From Hanleya hanleyi (Eukaryota > Mollusca > Polyplacophora > Lepidopleurida > Hanleyidae): 64,000 bases of DNA. The translations under genes and the position numbers were made by a program. The notes under the pieces were generated by a model. That model did no database searches and was not told where the DNA came from. It saw nothing but the letters and a program-made list of their open reading frames with translations. Where the stretch lies: positions 1-64,000 of the forward strand of contig JAVTVY010017378.1 in assembly GCA_036873755.1 (NCBI GenBank). Direction: 5' to 3'. Shown piece by piece: positions 1 through 11,035 of this stretch (position 1 is the stretch's first letter; each line of letters starts with the position of its first letter).

Positions 1-620
1 AAAATCAACAGATGTTCCAATCCTGGCAGTTTGAAATTTGAGCAACTTTCACTCTGGCCGCTGTTAATTAATGGTTCGTTTCCCGTAACCCGCCCGCATC
101 AGTATTTTTGCAAGCAATAATTACGCATTGTATTAATTATTGGTACTGATCCCCCAAAAAAATGCCTATAATGAGTTCTGATTTCGCGAAGCAGCGCTCT
201 CCAGTGATTAAATTGCTCGTACAATACCGAGATTGTCGTAACAAGTTTCGTAAAGCCATCTCTTTGTACCATGCCTTCGAAGGGCACTGCAGCGCCACCT
301 GTTGTGCAGTTCAAGGGATTCCCCATAAACTGACCAATGAAACGGCAAACTTTCTTGGGAATCCTCTAAGCTACGTCATTATGTTTTTCAGTCGGAGCTC
401 CGGAAGGAAATTCTGTGGTCTCAATTCCGTAGTTTGTCTGATCGCAAAAACAGTAAATAACAACAAACTGAACATCCACAATGTAATCTAACGAAATATG
501 CATTGAGAAGTGAAGAAGTATAACTATTCGTCTGCAAACTAGATATCGATTTGCACGCGGAGTTCTCAAATCAAACGGAAGTATGTTCATCATACACCCC
601 TTTTGTTCCTCGTACACCGC
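1..620. other. No supported gene
   Basis: AT-rich sequence with short overlapping frames on both strands. None has a recognisable domain or a convincing splice pattern. Confidence 0.5.
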
Positions 621-623
621 GCA

Positions 624-857
624 ATGAATTTAGAAATGTCCGCATGGTTGATCGCATTCATCCTGGTGTTGATCAAAATGATTTTGGCCAACGGAGCCAC
701 GATAGCTTCAACAAACGGTCAGTTTTATGTTAAATTCACAACTTTCCTATTCTCTGAAAAGACGACCGCCAACTCTGTCATCGAGCGTTTTCTTTCCAAG
801 GCAGATTTGAAACTTCCGTCGATGATTCTCCTGCCTCATTTATATGGGCGCTTGTAA
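624..857 (+). CDS. Small ORF with signal-peptide-like start, unknown
   Basis: From the ATG at 624 the frame runs 77 codons to a stop at 855. The first 25 residues contain a hydrophobic run (AWLIAFILVLIKMIL) followed by small residues, so a signal peptide or membrane anchor is plausible. An AATAAA lies at 864-869, just after the stop. A GT resembling a splice donor (GTCAGT) occurs after codon 32, so the real product could be a first exon spliced elsewhere. I recognise no family. A chance ORF is quite possible. Confidence 0.2.
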   Translation: MNLEMSAWLIAFILVLIKMILANGATIASTNGQFYVKFTTFLFSEKTTANSVIERFLSKADLKLPSMILLPHLYGRL

Positions 858-1051
858 TCAGCAAATAAATTCTATAAATCTATAAATCACTCAGTGCCAT
901 GGATCAAGAATCCACAGTGGCGGACTTGGAAGAGAAGAAAGACTTCTCTTCCAAGTCTTTACGGACTCTGAAAATCAGAAGAAGGCATCGTGATTAGACC
1001 AAAGCTGTTGTTGTTGTTGTTGACCAGTGACTTGCTTAGGACAGCTGTATT

Positions 1052-1237
1052 ATGGTAAAATTTATGAATCCTAAAAAATTAGGATTAATATTATTACTAT
1101 TTATGGTTGCTTTGGTGAAGGCTGATTTAATATTGTTAGCCAGTACTAATCTGATGGGAACCAGTTCTAAATTAGCTCCATATATGACACCTCACATAAT
1201 GTATTTTATGTCAAAGAGTCATGTCTATGGATTGTGA
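1052..1237 (+). CDS. Short secreted-peptide-like ORF, unknown
   Basis: A 61-codon frame starting with ATG. Its N-terminus has two lysines, a hydrophobic stretch (LGLILLLFMVALV) and KAD, which reads like a signal peptide with a cleavage site. The remaining roughly 35 residues have no cysteine pattern or known domain. There is no clear promoter or poly(A) signal. It may be a chance frame in AT-rich DNA. Confidence 0.15.
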   Translation: MVKFMNPKKLGLILLLFMVALVKADLILLASTNLMGTSSKLAPYMTPHIMYFMSKSHVYGL

Positions 1238-1239
1238 TC

Positions 1240-1854
1240 TGTGATTTCTTTTTAATGGTTATTATGTATGCATTATTCATTTAATTAGCAGGTCACTGTT
1301 CCTCTAGCAGAGGTTTTGTTTGATAAATCTAGTCCAGTAAAAGGTTTTATATTTTCAAATTTTGCATCCCAAGTTTTGTTTTAGTATTTTTTTTTTTTTT
1401 TTTCTCTCGCTAGGTAATAATTAATAATTAATAATTATCGCCCTCAGCATGTCTATTTTCAAAAGCAAGGTTACGAGAAACAAAGAATTAATTAACAACG
1501 GCCTCTCTGTCGTGGAATCGCCCAAATACATAAACTGTGTGCTGATATATTACATGTATTAGATTTCTGACAGCCATTTTGAATTTGCCAAATTTTTTAC
1601 ACGGTTTCCCAGGCCCATTTTTGGTCAACACAGTTTTCCGGCGATACAAAAACAGCCTTACCAAGTAGCCATGGAAACTGGTCACAGAATCTATTCATTT
1701 TCCTCTGCTATCTTCTTTTTTCTCCCGGTCTCTCTCTCTCTCTCTCTTTTTCTCTCTCTTGGCCGATTAAGCTTTTTTTCTGGGCTGGTTAAATCATCCT
1801 CCCCCTCCCCCTTTTGAGTAACCGTATGGTAGATTTAAATTTTCCACGCCTGTT
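1240..1854. other. No gene; poly-T and CT-rich tracts
   Basis: Contains a T-run near 1386-1402 and a (TC)n tract near 1730-1762. I see no exon signals. Confidence 0.5.
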
Positions 1855-2690
1855 GCAGTGCTTATGGGGCACATTAATCCTGTGACGGTAGTTTCTACCC
1901 CAGAGAACCCAGTCCCATTCTGTATCTCCTCAATTAAGCCTCATCCCACCAAATAACTTCATATACCGGTATTCTGAAAGTTTACATCACTGAGCACATT
2001 TAGGACACACCTGTTACCACTGGGGGTAATCCTTAGCCCCAGAGAACTCAACTCCATTCTCTCTATCCTGAACTAAGCGCCAACCACCCCATAACCTTAT
2101 ATATTCTGAAAGTTTACATCATTATACTATTATGGGACACATATTTTGCCCCTGGGAGTAGTTCTAATACCTAGGGAATGGACCCCTACCTCTATCTCCT
2201 GTAGCCTACTACTCCTTGCCCCAGCGCATATCCTATATAGGGTGTCTGTAGGGTGTCTGGTTCCATGCTGCTTCAAAGATTTCTTCTTTGAAGTAGCAAG
2301 AACACAACTGGGCTGGGTGGTGCTTAGTTGGTTCGTCGTGATATAGCTGAAATATTGTTGAAAGCGACGTTAAATTCTATTCACTCACTCACCCTATATA
2401 TTCTGAGAGATTAAGTCATTGTACACTTATGGGACCCATCCATTATCATTGGGAGATAGTCTTCACCCCGACGAAGCTTAACCTCACCCGTTATATCCTG
2501 AACTAAACTTTGTCCAGCTCATAAATGCATTCTGAAAGCTTTCACCATTGAGCACTTATTGGGTACATCCATTGCTACCGGGAGGGGGTACCCACGCCCG
2601 AATAGCTGAGCGCCAGCCTCAATCTCCCGAAATACGCCAAAAAGTGATATATGATGAAAGCCCACATCATTGAACACTTACTTTACCAAT
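1855..2690. repeat. Diverged tandem array, unit about 125 bp
   Basis: About five monomers run head to tail. Each holds 'TATGGGACACAT', a 'CCCAGAGAA'-like core, 'TATCTCCT/CTATCCTGAACTAA' and 'ATTCTGAAAGTTTACATCA', the last recurring near 1975, 2105, 2405, 2530 and 2660 with substitutions. The third monomer is interrupted at 2240-2392 by a SINE-type insertion. Confidence 0.7.
2240..2392 (+). mobile_element. SINE-type retroposon inserted in tandem array
   Basis: The insert ends in the same tail as the two longer SINEs in this window: GTCGTGATATAGCTGAAA, then AAAGCGACGTTAAA, then CACTCACTCAC. It is bounded by CCTATATA at 2232-2239 and again at 2393-2400, which fits a target-site duplication. The 5' part is not tRNA-like; it holds a small stem around CTTCAAAG/CTTTGAAG and differs from the SINEs at 36.4 and 44.5 kb. 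It is either a heavily 5'-altered member or a different family sharing the tail. Confidence 0.7.
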
Positions 2691-3212
2691 CCTAACACGA
2701 CACTAACTGTATGTAGTCTATGCAGCATGTAATCCCTGACTGATTCTGTCATCTAACTGTATTCTCATGTAGTTTTACAAAACAATTTCAATGCATTTTT
2801 GTGTGAACAACACAATCACGTGTAACATGCTCATCCTTCAGCTCCAGAACGTATACCTGTGTGACCTTTCTGACCGTAGTTCACCTTGATCGGTGACGAG
2901 GCATTGTCATTGATCCATTTATTGGCGAGGACATGGGGACAAGGTTAGGTGATCACCGTGTATTGGTGATGGGACCTGATCATCGTCAATCAACGATGAG
3001 AATCCATGGTTGTAGATTTGAGTTTATCCCCTTTGGTGATTATGGAATAGCATATAGATGATAACCCCAATGGTAAATTCATTGTTTCACTGATCGTGCT
3101 CATCAGGTGTTATCTTCAAATACGATTAACAAATCCATAGAACCAAGCACAACTAGTCTTGGGCAACTTACTATAGGCTTTGTTGACTCGTATTGCCATT
3201 TATTTCATTTAG
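2691..3212. other. Upstream region of zinc-finger gene
   Basis: No ORF is supported here. The stretch 2870-3060 contains several GGTGATC/GATCACC and CATCGTC motifs in both orientations that could pair. A possible splice acceptor (GCTCATCAG) ends at 3106, and a better one (TTATTTCATTTAG) ends at 3212. Confidence 0.35.
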
Positions 3213-3238
3213 GACTGAATCCTTTGCACAGAGAAAAC

Positions 3239-4794
3239 ATGGAAGACATATCAATAAAAGTGGAGCCGTTTGACGAAGATACCTATTTCGTGGTACAGGG
3301 TGATTTATCGGGCCATCCAAGTGAACATTTATGTGTGAAGAAGGAACCGTGGATCCAGAGCAATGCTATCACAGGAGGTCTTGATGTAACGACAGCCGTG
3401 ACGAAAGAAGAACCAGGTGACTTGCTAGATGAGGCTGGATACTCAACCAAAGTTGCTGACATCAAACTTGAACCATTAGAACGAGTAAGTTGTGATTTGG
3501 CGCCCCTTTGGGAAATACATGGGTTGTGTAATTAATGTAAAACATTTTGTGCTAGAACAGTTACTTAAAAGAACAAGAGCAAGAAACTGTTTATTATTAC
3601 CAGCAACAACATATATTACTAGTACTTCAAGATCCTCATGGTACTCATATGAACAGTCACAATCAAAGCGTGACTGAGATACATCATTCTTTAGATGACG
3701 ACTTTACAGCGAATATTATGGATTAAGAATACTGATCAGCGATACGGATTTGATATTATTGGAACATCATGATGTCTTGCCGGCATCATTGAAAACTGTT
3801 GACCGCTTCTCTCTTGCAGGAAACAAGCCTATGTTTATGTATACTATGATTGTCTTTTTGAATTTGGTGCTATTACTGTTATATGGAATATGGAATAGGG
3901 CTTTGGATTATGGACGCGGATATTCTTTAATGGACGACGGCTGAATTATGAATGACGGACCAGACGCTTGTAATTGGCTTGCAGTGCAGTGAGTTCCCAA
4001 GTGGCTCTTTTACACTCCCCACCTATGTAATCAACAAACGACACACAGCGGCTTGTGAGAATTACTAATTATCCACAATTTATGCTTTGTGACAAAAACG
4101 ATCAATTGAGTTACATGTATTGGTGTGGTGATTTTTATAGGGTAATACTGACAACAGTCCAGACCCTACAGAGGAGATGAGAGGTGATGAAGATGTTAAT
4201 GTACTGACCATGGTAACAGAGAGACCATACCCAGTGACCTTGTACCAGGTTGATCCCCAAATAAGGAATAATGCTGGTACAATTATTGAACGGTTGGAGG
4301 ACGATAACCTGGAACTACATACTGATCACGTAGAAATGAAGAGTGCAAACATCGTAACAACTGAAGAACCCTCACGGAAGTCAACTTTATTTCCACCAAG
4401 GAGGATGAAAAAATCTAAACCTGGAGAAAAATCACACAAATGTTCACACTGCTCTTATAGCTGTGTTAGCAGAAGAGATCTGCAGAGGCATGACAGAATT
4501 CATACTGGTGAAAAGCCTTACAAATGTTCTATGTGCTCGTTTAGCTCTGCATGGAAATGTAATCTTGAGAGTCATAAACGAATTCATACTAGTGAAAAGC
4601 CTCACAAATGTTCTATGTGCTCGTATAGCTCTGTACGGAGAGATAATCTTGAACAGCATATAAAAAATCATTCGGATGAAAAGCCTCTCAACCAGTTCAA
4701 GGCAGCCGGCAACATGAAATATGACTTTCGTCTACATACCCAAAATAAACGGAGATGGTCTCTTTTCTCACTACTAACACAGTCGAACAGTTGA
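3239..4794 (+). CDS. C2H2 zinc-finger protein with SUMO-type motifs (2 exons)
   Basis: Proposed join is 3239-3484 plus 4141-4794, giving 299 residues. The first exon ends CGA|GTAAGT at 3484, the second begins after TTTTTATAG at 4140, and both are in phase 0. I start at the ATG at 3239, just inside an exon opened by an acceptor at 3212. Residues 1-82 are acidic and carry IKVEP (K7), VKKEP (K34), TKEEP (K56) and IKLEP (K76), like sumoylation or synergy-control motifs. Residues about 181-262 form three C2H2 fingers with HTGEKP-like linkers, followed by a basic tail. The likely role is a nuclear DNA-binding repressor; this is inferred from family knowledge. The intron holds a dispersed repeat (3719-3974). 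The exon structure is unproven, and a further 5' exon may exist. Confidence 0.72.
3719..3974. repeat. Dispersed repeat, copy A (in zinc-finger intron)
   Basis: This 256-bp block matches 18529-18770 in the same orientation with small indels. Shared stretches include GAATACTGATCAGCGAT, TTGATATTATTGGAACAT, CTATGTTTATGTATACTATG and GGACGACGGCTGAATTATGA. Copy A lies before the first zinc-finger terminal exon and copy B after the second. It is either a short mobile element or a remnant of the duplication that made the two finger exons. Confidence 0.8.
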
Positions 4795-5670
4795 GCGAAC
4801 ATGTGCAGACGGCAGCTCCATGTGCCAGATGACGTGGTTCACAGACGCTGAGGTTAACGTGCCGTCGTGAGGAAATTCGAGTTGTGCTATTTGCAGTTTC
4901 GACGAAACCCCACTGTCTCTTCACAAATCTCAAGAAGGTAGAATGCAGTTCATTTTTATTTGGGGTACCAGACTGTTTTCTCCCGTACAAATCATAAATA
5001 ACGAAACAATGGACCACAAGGAAGACAGCCGGCCTCAAATTCGGGTTTTGGCCGAAGTATCGTCGAATCTGGGTGAGTAGTGTTTCATCTATTCTCAAGG
5101 TACCCATGGCCATAGCGTCAATTTTTGTTTTCTCTTTCGACTTACGCAAATGAAATTGGTCAGATATATTTCTGCAAATAGCACAAGATCAAAATACCAT
5201 GATAAAATGACGAGATAGTTTTGTTTCAGGATTGCTTCCCCTGCCGTGTAATGCTTTAGAATACGCTAGTTCTCCTAGTTCTGAATCCGGCCGCTTCAGC
5301 GCTGGTGTGCTGTTCCAGTGTTTAAGGGACCGTCTGTAATTCTCCACGTTTTGGCAGTATTTGTGAGGTATGAGCGAATTTGTACCAAAAACAAATATTA
5401 TTATCCCCATTTTTCAAAAGAAAAAAAGAAGGCCACAAGAATATTTCTTTACATAGTCAATAATTTTGTTGTCCGATTATTATTATTATTTTTATATATA
5501 ATTGAGTTATTTTAAAAGTATTTATTTTTTGCAATCATTGTGTCGGGTTTGAGAGCATGTAGTCATCAGTTTTCAAGCAATCACAAGATATGTTGAAATT
5601 AAATCAAGTCGTCAGGCCTACAGGCAACAAGGAATGGAAGCAGTCTTCTCGAGGGGATGGGGCGGGTGGG
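4795..5670. other. Downstream of zinc-finger gene; no supported gene
   Basis: A minus-strand open frame covers 4697-5149, but it opens with a TTG codon, runs antisense into the finger exon and matches nothing I know. The rest is AT-rich. Confidence 0.4.
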
Positions 5671-5673
5671 TTA

Positions 5674-5821
5674 GTTCAACAAGCTGAACCCTGCTGACAT
5701 TTAATTTTGTGATATTGACATTGTCAATACATGTATCACAAAATTAAATGTCAGCAGGGTTCAGCTTGTTGAGCTGTCAATATCACAAAATTAAATGTCA
5801 GCAGGGTTCAGCTTGTTGAAC
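5674..5821. repeat. Perfect 46-bp foldback with duplicated arm
   Basis: The left arm 5674-5719 (starting GTTCAACAAGCTGAACCCTG) is the exact reverse complement of 5776-5821. A second copy of the right arm, about 38 bp, lies inside at 5734-5771. The loop contains a smaller palindrome, ATTGACATTGTCAAT, at 5714-5728. The absence of mismatches implies recent origin or gene conversion. It looks like a foldback element whose one arm was tandemly duplicated. Confidence 0.85.
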
Positions 5822-5956
5822 TAGGGGGTGGGTGTGATTGTTTATGCAAAATGTCTGTAAATTGCTTTGGGCTTCCCTGGAAAGTGGGGGGGAGGCAGAT
5901 TTAGAATTGCTGGGACTGATGGCCATGATGTTCATATCGTAGGATATATGTTTTTT

Positions 5957-6061
5957 TAGGGCATTATACTTTTTTATCTGCCCAACATCAATAATTATAC
6001 CTGCCTATGACGGGCTGCTAATTATTGATAGCGTGCCGATAATAAAAGAATTATGTCCCTA
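5957..6061. repeat. Imperfect hairpin about 105 bp
   Basis: TAGGGCATTATA at the left pairs with an ATTATGTCCCTA-like right end, and ATCAATAATTA pairs with TAATTATTGAT near the centre. It resembles a small MITE. Confidence 0.55.
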
Positions 6062-6249
6062 CAAAATCTACCGGCACACTATTATTACCTGTTTCAAAAT
6101 AGTTCTTCATCGAGTTAGCTCGATTGTGAAATTGTGCAGGCTCTCTGACTCGTCAATTCTCATGTATTTGCCCTAAAATTTTCTTGTCATTGACCAAGTA
6201 TAATCATGCTGAGATCACATGACAGACACAGTTGCCTAGCTGGCCTATA

Positions 6250-6490
6250 GGATTGGATGGTCTATAAAAATTTTCAATAAATTATGAAAATTGAAATCTT
6301 TATTTTAGAATCGATTTTTTGTTTTTTGTTTAAGTATTTTTTGTAAATGATTTTCTCTTTCATACCCTGACTTCTATGACATGAAAAAAAAGCAAAGATG
6401 AAAGAGAAAACCACTAGTTGATTAAAATTATAAATATTGATTTTTATTTATTGAAAAATTTCATACGTATAGACATAGACCATCCAATAT
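6250..6490. repeat. Imperfect palindromic element about 240 bp
   Basis: GGATTGGATGGTCTAT at 6250-6265 pairs with ATAGACCATCCAATATCC at 6475-6492. Further in, AAATTTTCAATAAAT pairs with ATTTATTGAAAAATTT, and GATTTTCTCTTTCAT with ATGAAAGAGAAAAC. This is consistent with a decayed foldback MITE. Confidence 0.6.
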
Positions 6491-6993
6491 CCCACAGCCA
6501 GGCAGCTGTGATCACAGGCATTCATGACGCCACATATCTGTGTCAAAGGTCAGGGGTCCAACCGATATTCGGCAGTAGGCCTACTGTACATGTAACTCAT
6601 CATTATTGGCCCGTGACCCAAAATCTCATTTTTCCCCCGACTGATATGAGCTTTAATAATTGATTGCGGAAAGTAGGGATCCTACAAAGAATGTCCCGGC
6701 AACTGATAATATTTAATGGAATTTATTGGCGGGTGTTGTGGAGTTAGAGAAGTTCTGTATTTTTTCCCCGGTGATACTCAGTGGATTATTGAACAGAGCT
6801 AAGAAATTCTGCCACCCATACTATGTGCACAGTTATACTGAGACTCTAACTTTAGAGCTAAGACTAGACTGGATCAAATTCAAATTCTGTGCCAGACTGT
6901 ACGTCTCCTGACATGCCTGAGGCAAAAGTCTTTCTTTCTAGCCTTAGCTATGATTTTCAGCTGTGCAGTAGGCTATAGGCTATTTCATGAATA

Positions 6994-7580
6994 TTAAAGA
7001 TGTAATCAGCCTCAAAATGGATGGATTTTGTAAACTCTCCCCTATGCGTTTTTTTTCAGCAGGGAAGATTACCAAAGCATCATATGTATTATATTTGATG
7101 ATGGTGGGATCGCCATATACAACAAATGCAAGAAAATCTTGTCAGAGAAATTTGAAACTCTGCCCGCTTCGACGGGTTTTCTGTTTCACCATTGAGTGTG
7201 TGTTGTACACGAAAAGGAAAATGACGTCACACATGAGTGACGTAGCGACGCTCACGAATTTGAATGCTGCACAGCTGCATCCATAGGATAACGTCATGGC
7301 TCGTGCCTACGGTTCGGTAATGTCGCATATGTAGCATACGTTGGTAGAATGCATCACACGTGTATGCGCTTGTTGACACGGTCGTGGAAAAATAAACGGC
7401 ATGCCATGCTGTTTATTTTTAAAGATCAATTCTTTCTATTTTCTCGTGAATGGTTGAAACAAGTTTAGTTTTTTTGTGGCCAAATGTGCCTCATTTTGTA
7501 CCTGTTGTAACATATGTCACTTTCGCTAATTTTGAGAAACATCGATTTCAGCCCAGATTTGAGACTGATTACATCTTTAA
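6994..7580 (+). mobile_element. TTAA-flanked MITE, copy A
   Basis: This 587-bp block starts TTAAAGATGTAATCAGCCTC and ends GACTGATTACATCTTTAA. Outside the TTAA the ends are inverted repeats (AGATGTAATCAG... / ...CTGATTACATCT). A second copy in reverse orientation lies at 11336-11900. TTAA as target duplication is the habit of piggyBac-class elements, but the termini lack the usual CCC start, so the superfamily is uncertain. No transposase is encoded; short ORFs here are incidental. Confidence 0.75.
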
Positions 7581-8986
7581 ACATTCCAATTCACTTTGGA
7601 AACATCGCATCAATTAAGTAGCAGACAAATTACTGTGGCGCTCACACCAGTAAATGTCCCCTGGTGCACCGAAGTGCATGGCTGGAGTATTACAGTATTT
7701 GGATCCGTCCATCTTGCCATGCATATAGATCTGTCTATCCGTTGGCCATGTGTTCCAAGTTTCTTTGATGGCAATTAATAACTTTCCCTAGATTCAACCG
7801 ATTCTGGTATGTGGGTATGTTTTCTGGTGACATCGCTTGGGATTGCTTTGTGCCCAATCTTAATAAATTAATATCCTATCAATGCTTTCCAACGTGTCGC
7901 TATAGGATCTTACTGATTTCAATTGAAGGACGTTCATGAATATTTAATAGTTTTATGACATCGCGATCACATTTTAACTCCATTACTTGCAGTCTGGGAG
8001 GGGGATAGGGTCCTCTCAAGGTTACAAAGCTACCCACATCATGGCGCCATCCTGGTTGGAGCGCGGCAACATGCTGAAGATACCCTGCCAGTGTGGTATC
8101 TTATTTGGCTGAGCCAACCAAAAAGCCCCTAACATTATGTTCCCTTCAAAGCACTATCAGGATTGGTTGACATGCAAGTTACTGCAAGCTGGTTGTGACA
8201 AGCACCATGTTGCATATCCAAATGGGGGATTCATTTCATTTCCAGGCAATAAATTCTCACAGGCTAACAGAATTGCTACATGTTTCGTGCACATGTATGT
8301 ACACGTCTACAGGTACATTGTCTTGAGACATCACTTGCGATTGAGTTTCACCCATGAAAGCTTAGCGCCACGCCAATAAACATGTAGGCAGTGCCCGTAG
8401 TGGAGGCCATTTCAAAATTTTTACTGTACGGCAATAATTTTCAACACTGATCGGTTGGGTCTAGAAATAAGGGGATGACAGAGATTGGAAGGCTGAAAAG
8501 TGGTGAAGATAAATGGCTTTTGGGTGTGGTTGGGGGAGGGGGATGATAGAACTGCAAAAAGAAGCTACATGCTTTAGGTAACCATGCACATGTGTTAACT
8601 TACTGTGTGGTTATCAGTCCAAATTAAAATTTGTCTAGCTAGGCGACAATTCTACCAAGGTGTTGGGATGGTATATCCTATAGGGGATGGAGAGGGGGCG
8701 GGGGGGAAGCGGGGATATAAAATATTTTGTCTAGCTTGCACCAGTACAGTTAAATACATTGTCTTTAGTTTGTTCTAGGTCTTTAGCATACACACCCACC
8801 GAACCCCCCACCCTCCCCAGCACACGGGCCTAATTACACACATTTATTTGCATGTACGTAAATATCCATTTTGAGACTTAATAGTACAATTGCATTTTGC
8901 ATTATTTGGATGAAAAAAAAATATATATATAAAAGATATATTTTATGCATGCAACTTTAGAGTTAGTCTTTATTTGTTTTGGAAAG
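7581..8986. other. No supported gene
   Basis: Mixed AT-rich sequence with a G-rich stretch near 8690-8710. I found no exon flanked by convincing splice sites before 8987. Confidence 0.4.
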
Positions 8987-9052
8987 GTTATACCAGAAGT
9001 TGATGAGGACCCTAATATGGAGGATGGAGTGATTGAGGATGAATGTGTTCAC
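8987..9052 (+). CDS. Candidate small acidic internal exon
   Basis: This 66-bp block follows a T-rich tract ending in AAAG and stops at a near-perfect donor (CAC|GTAAGTAT at 9053). In phase 0 it reads 22 residues, strongly acidic (VIPEVDEDPNMEDGVIEDEC...). It has the same entry phase as the zinc-finger exons and the 9582 exon, so it could splice from the SUMO-motif exon at 3239-3484 or belong to an unseen gene. Transcript evidence is lacking. Confidence 0.4.
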
Positions 9053-9581
9053 GTAAGTATCACAGCCTTTCTTTGACAGAAGGAAGACACCAGGAAATGG
9101 GTAGATACCATATGAACATATATAGATTATCACATTGTGTTTTTTTTTGTTTTTTTGTTTTTTATATCAGCACAGACATATCCAGGGCCATTTTGATACC
9201 GATAAAAAGCCAAAACAGGTATGGGCGCCCAAATTCTCCAGTCCAGTTGTGACAAATGTCCCTCAAAAAAGCCAAAACAGGCGTCCCCAAAAAATCTGTG
9301 GATACATGTATGTCCCTGATCAGGCATCCAAGTCATAACTTACATGTATTTATCGTATATTGAAGGATACACATACATGTATATCAAGGAATACCGAGTT
9401 TGCGATACCATAGAGACCAGATTATTATATGCACGACGCTTCAGCTGCATGATATCAGCCTGATAAAGGTCTGTCCATGCATGCCATATATTATATGTTC
9501 AGAGCCTTATAATTATATATCAGGGTGAATAACTATTTAGGTATGTGATAATGTACATGTATTCTACTTGCTTTACAATAG

Positions 9582-9632
9582 GATGATGTTCAAGACGGGA
9601 GAACATTCACTTCTGGTGCTGGTGATGTATAG
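9582..9632 (+). CDS. Candidate terminal coding exon
   Basis: After an acceptor (TTGCTTTACAATAG ending at 9581), phase-0 translation gives DDVQDGRTFTSGAGDV and a TAG stop at 9630-9632. Joined to the previous candidate exon it would make a short acidic C-terminus. No domain is recognised. Confidence 0.35.
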   Translation, partial: DDVQDGRTFTSGAGDV

Positions 9633-10029
9633 ATGAGTGAGTATATGTAAGTATTGAGTTGATGGTTATCAATGATCATATTGACGATGTTGAAATTGTA
9701 TCGAACTAAATGCTAGTCGTTTGGGGGAACGGATACATGTACTTGTGTGATCATTTCCACATGTACTTGCAATTGCTACAAGCAGATTATCTCCCTTTAT
9801 TGTGTTTGAATTAGTGGAGTTTTGGGCAACGATTTGGTGTAAGACTCACGAAATATAATTGACAAAGGATCTGTTGCAAGTTGTATTGTCAGTCTTTTGT
9901 CCAGGATATTACCTTTTCAATGCCGAGTTTTGGGTTCATTTTCAAAGATAATGGGCATATAATCCTAATAATGAAATTAGAATGACCGTATGTTGTTGGT
10001 ATTTAAACTATATGCTCAAATTTTATTTT

Positions 10030-10285
10030 TCAGTCCTCAGCAGCATATGCAACATCAGACACAGCTACATTTAGTGCGAATTCCAGCAGCATATGCAACA
10101 GACACAGATACTCTCTTCTGCCTTCAGCGGCATATGCAACAGACACCGGAACTACCATCAGCAGCATATGCAACAGACACAGATACTCCAGGGTCTTCAG
10201 CAGCATGCATGCAACAGACACAGTACAGACAGAAGTAGTGCTTCCCTTCTTCCTTCAGCAGCATATATGCAACAGATGATACGTA
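10030..10285. repeat. Minisatellite, core CAGCAGCATATGCAACAGACAC
   Basis: Six or seven spaced copies of CAGCAGCATATGCAACAGACA separated by 10-30 variable bases. A good splice acceptor (TTTTATTTTTCAG) ends at 10033, and the phase-0 frame from there stays open for about 80 codons to a TGA near 10276, giving repeats such as SSAAYATDT. It could be a repetitive terminal exon, but the frame drifts between copies, which speaks against coding. Confidence 0.6.
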
Positions 10286-10294
10286 TCTAGGGCT

Positions 10295-10465
10295 GATTTC
10301 GACTAATTCAGACGACCTAGCTAGATGTGACATAGCTTTCCTGGTAATCATCAGATGATATATATATGTGTAGGGTTGGTTCCGACTGTTCAGATGACTT
10401 AGATGTGACCGTTTTGTTCTGGTAATCATTCACACGATATGTGTAGGGTTGGTTCCGACCGTACA
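10295..10465. repeat. Tandem repeat, unit about 80-85 bp
   Basis: Two and a half copies of a unit containing TAGGGTTGGTTCCGAC, CAGATGACTTAGATGTGAC and CTGGTAATCAT. Confidence 0.65.
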
Positions 10466-10534
10466 GACAAAATGACCAAAATGTTGATGAGAATATTTAA
10501 CAGGACATGTATACCAGTCGGCTTGACTCGTTTT

Positions 10535-11035
10535 TGGAATGTAATTGAAGGATAAAATGATAAAAAATTTGAGACAAGTGATTTATATCTGGGACAAGCA
10601 GAATGTCAAAAGTGGTTATCCATGGGAAACCACTTAAAAAAGTAAATTTCGAGCCCTGATGTACACAGCCCCGATTCCTCCATCACATCAAAATTTGCTT
10701 GTGAATATTAAGGTAAAGGTCACGAGTGCTATATTGATAAATACTCGACTGATTGTGCCCATACTCCACATACATGTTCTGTGAGGGATGTTGCAGAATG
10801 GCTGCATTCCGTGAAAATTAAAACAGCTTAATTATCTAATTGTAACATATGCTATGATTTTATGCTGAGGCATTCATTTGGAGATTGCTATATTAATAAA
10901 TACCTGACCGATTGTGCCTATACTTAATTAACTTGCGTATCATTTTGGATGTTCTGAGTGGGATGTTTCAGAATAGCTGCATTCTGTGAATTTTAATTAG
11001 CTAATTAAGTGGCAAAATATGCTACGATTTAAGGT
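10535..11035. repeat. Repeat block R1 with internal tandem duplication
   Basis: 10535-10750 (GGAATGTAATTGAAGGATAA... to ...AAATACTCGACTGATTG) recurs as block R2 at 11973-12175. In addition 10727-10860 and 10887-11035 are tandem copies sharing GCTATATT(G/A)ATAAATAC, ATTGTGCC(C/T)ATACT, GCTGCATTC(C/T)GTGAA and ATATGCTA(T/C)GATTT. Confidence 0.65.

Noticed and set aside
4697..5149. 150-codon minus-strand frame downstream of the first finger gene
   Set aside because: Starts with TTG, overlaps the antisense of the finger exon and matches no family; no splice sites support it.
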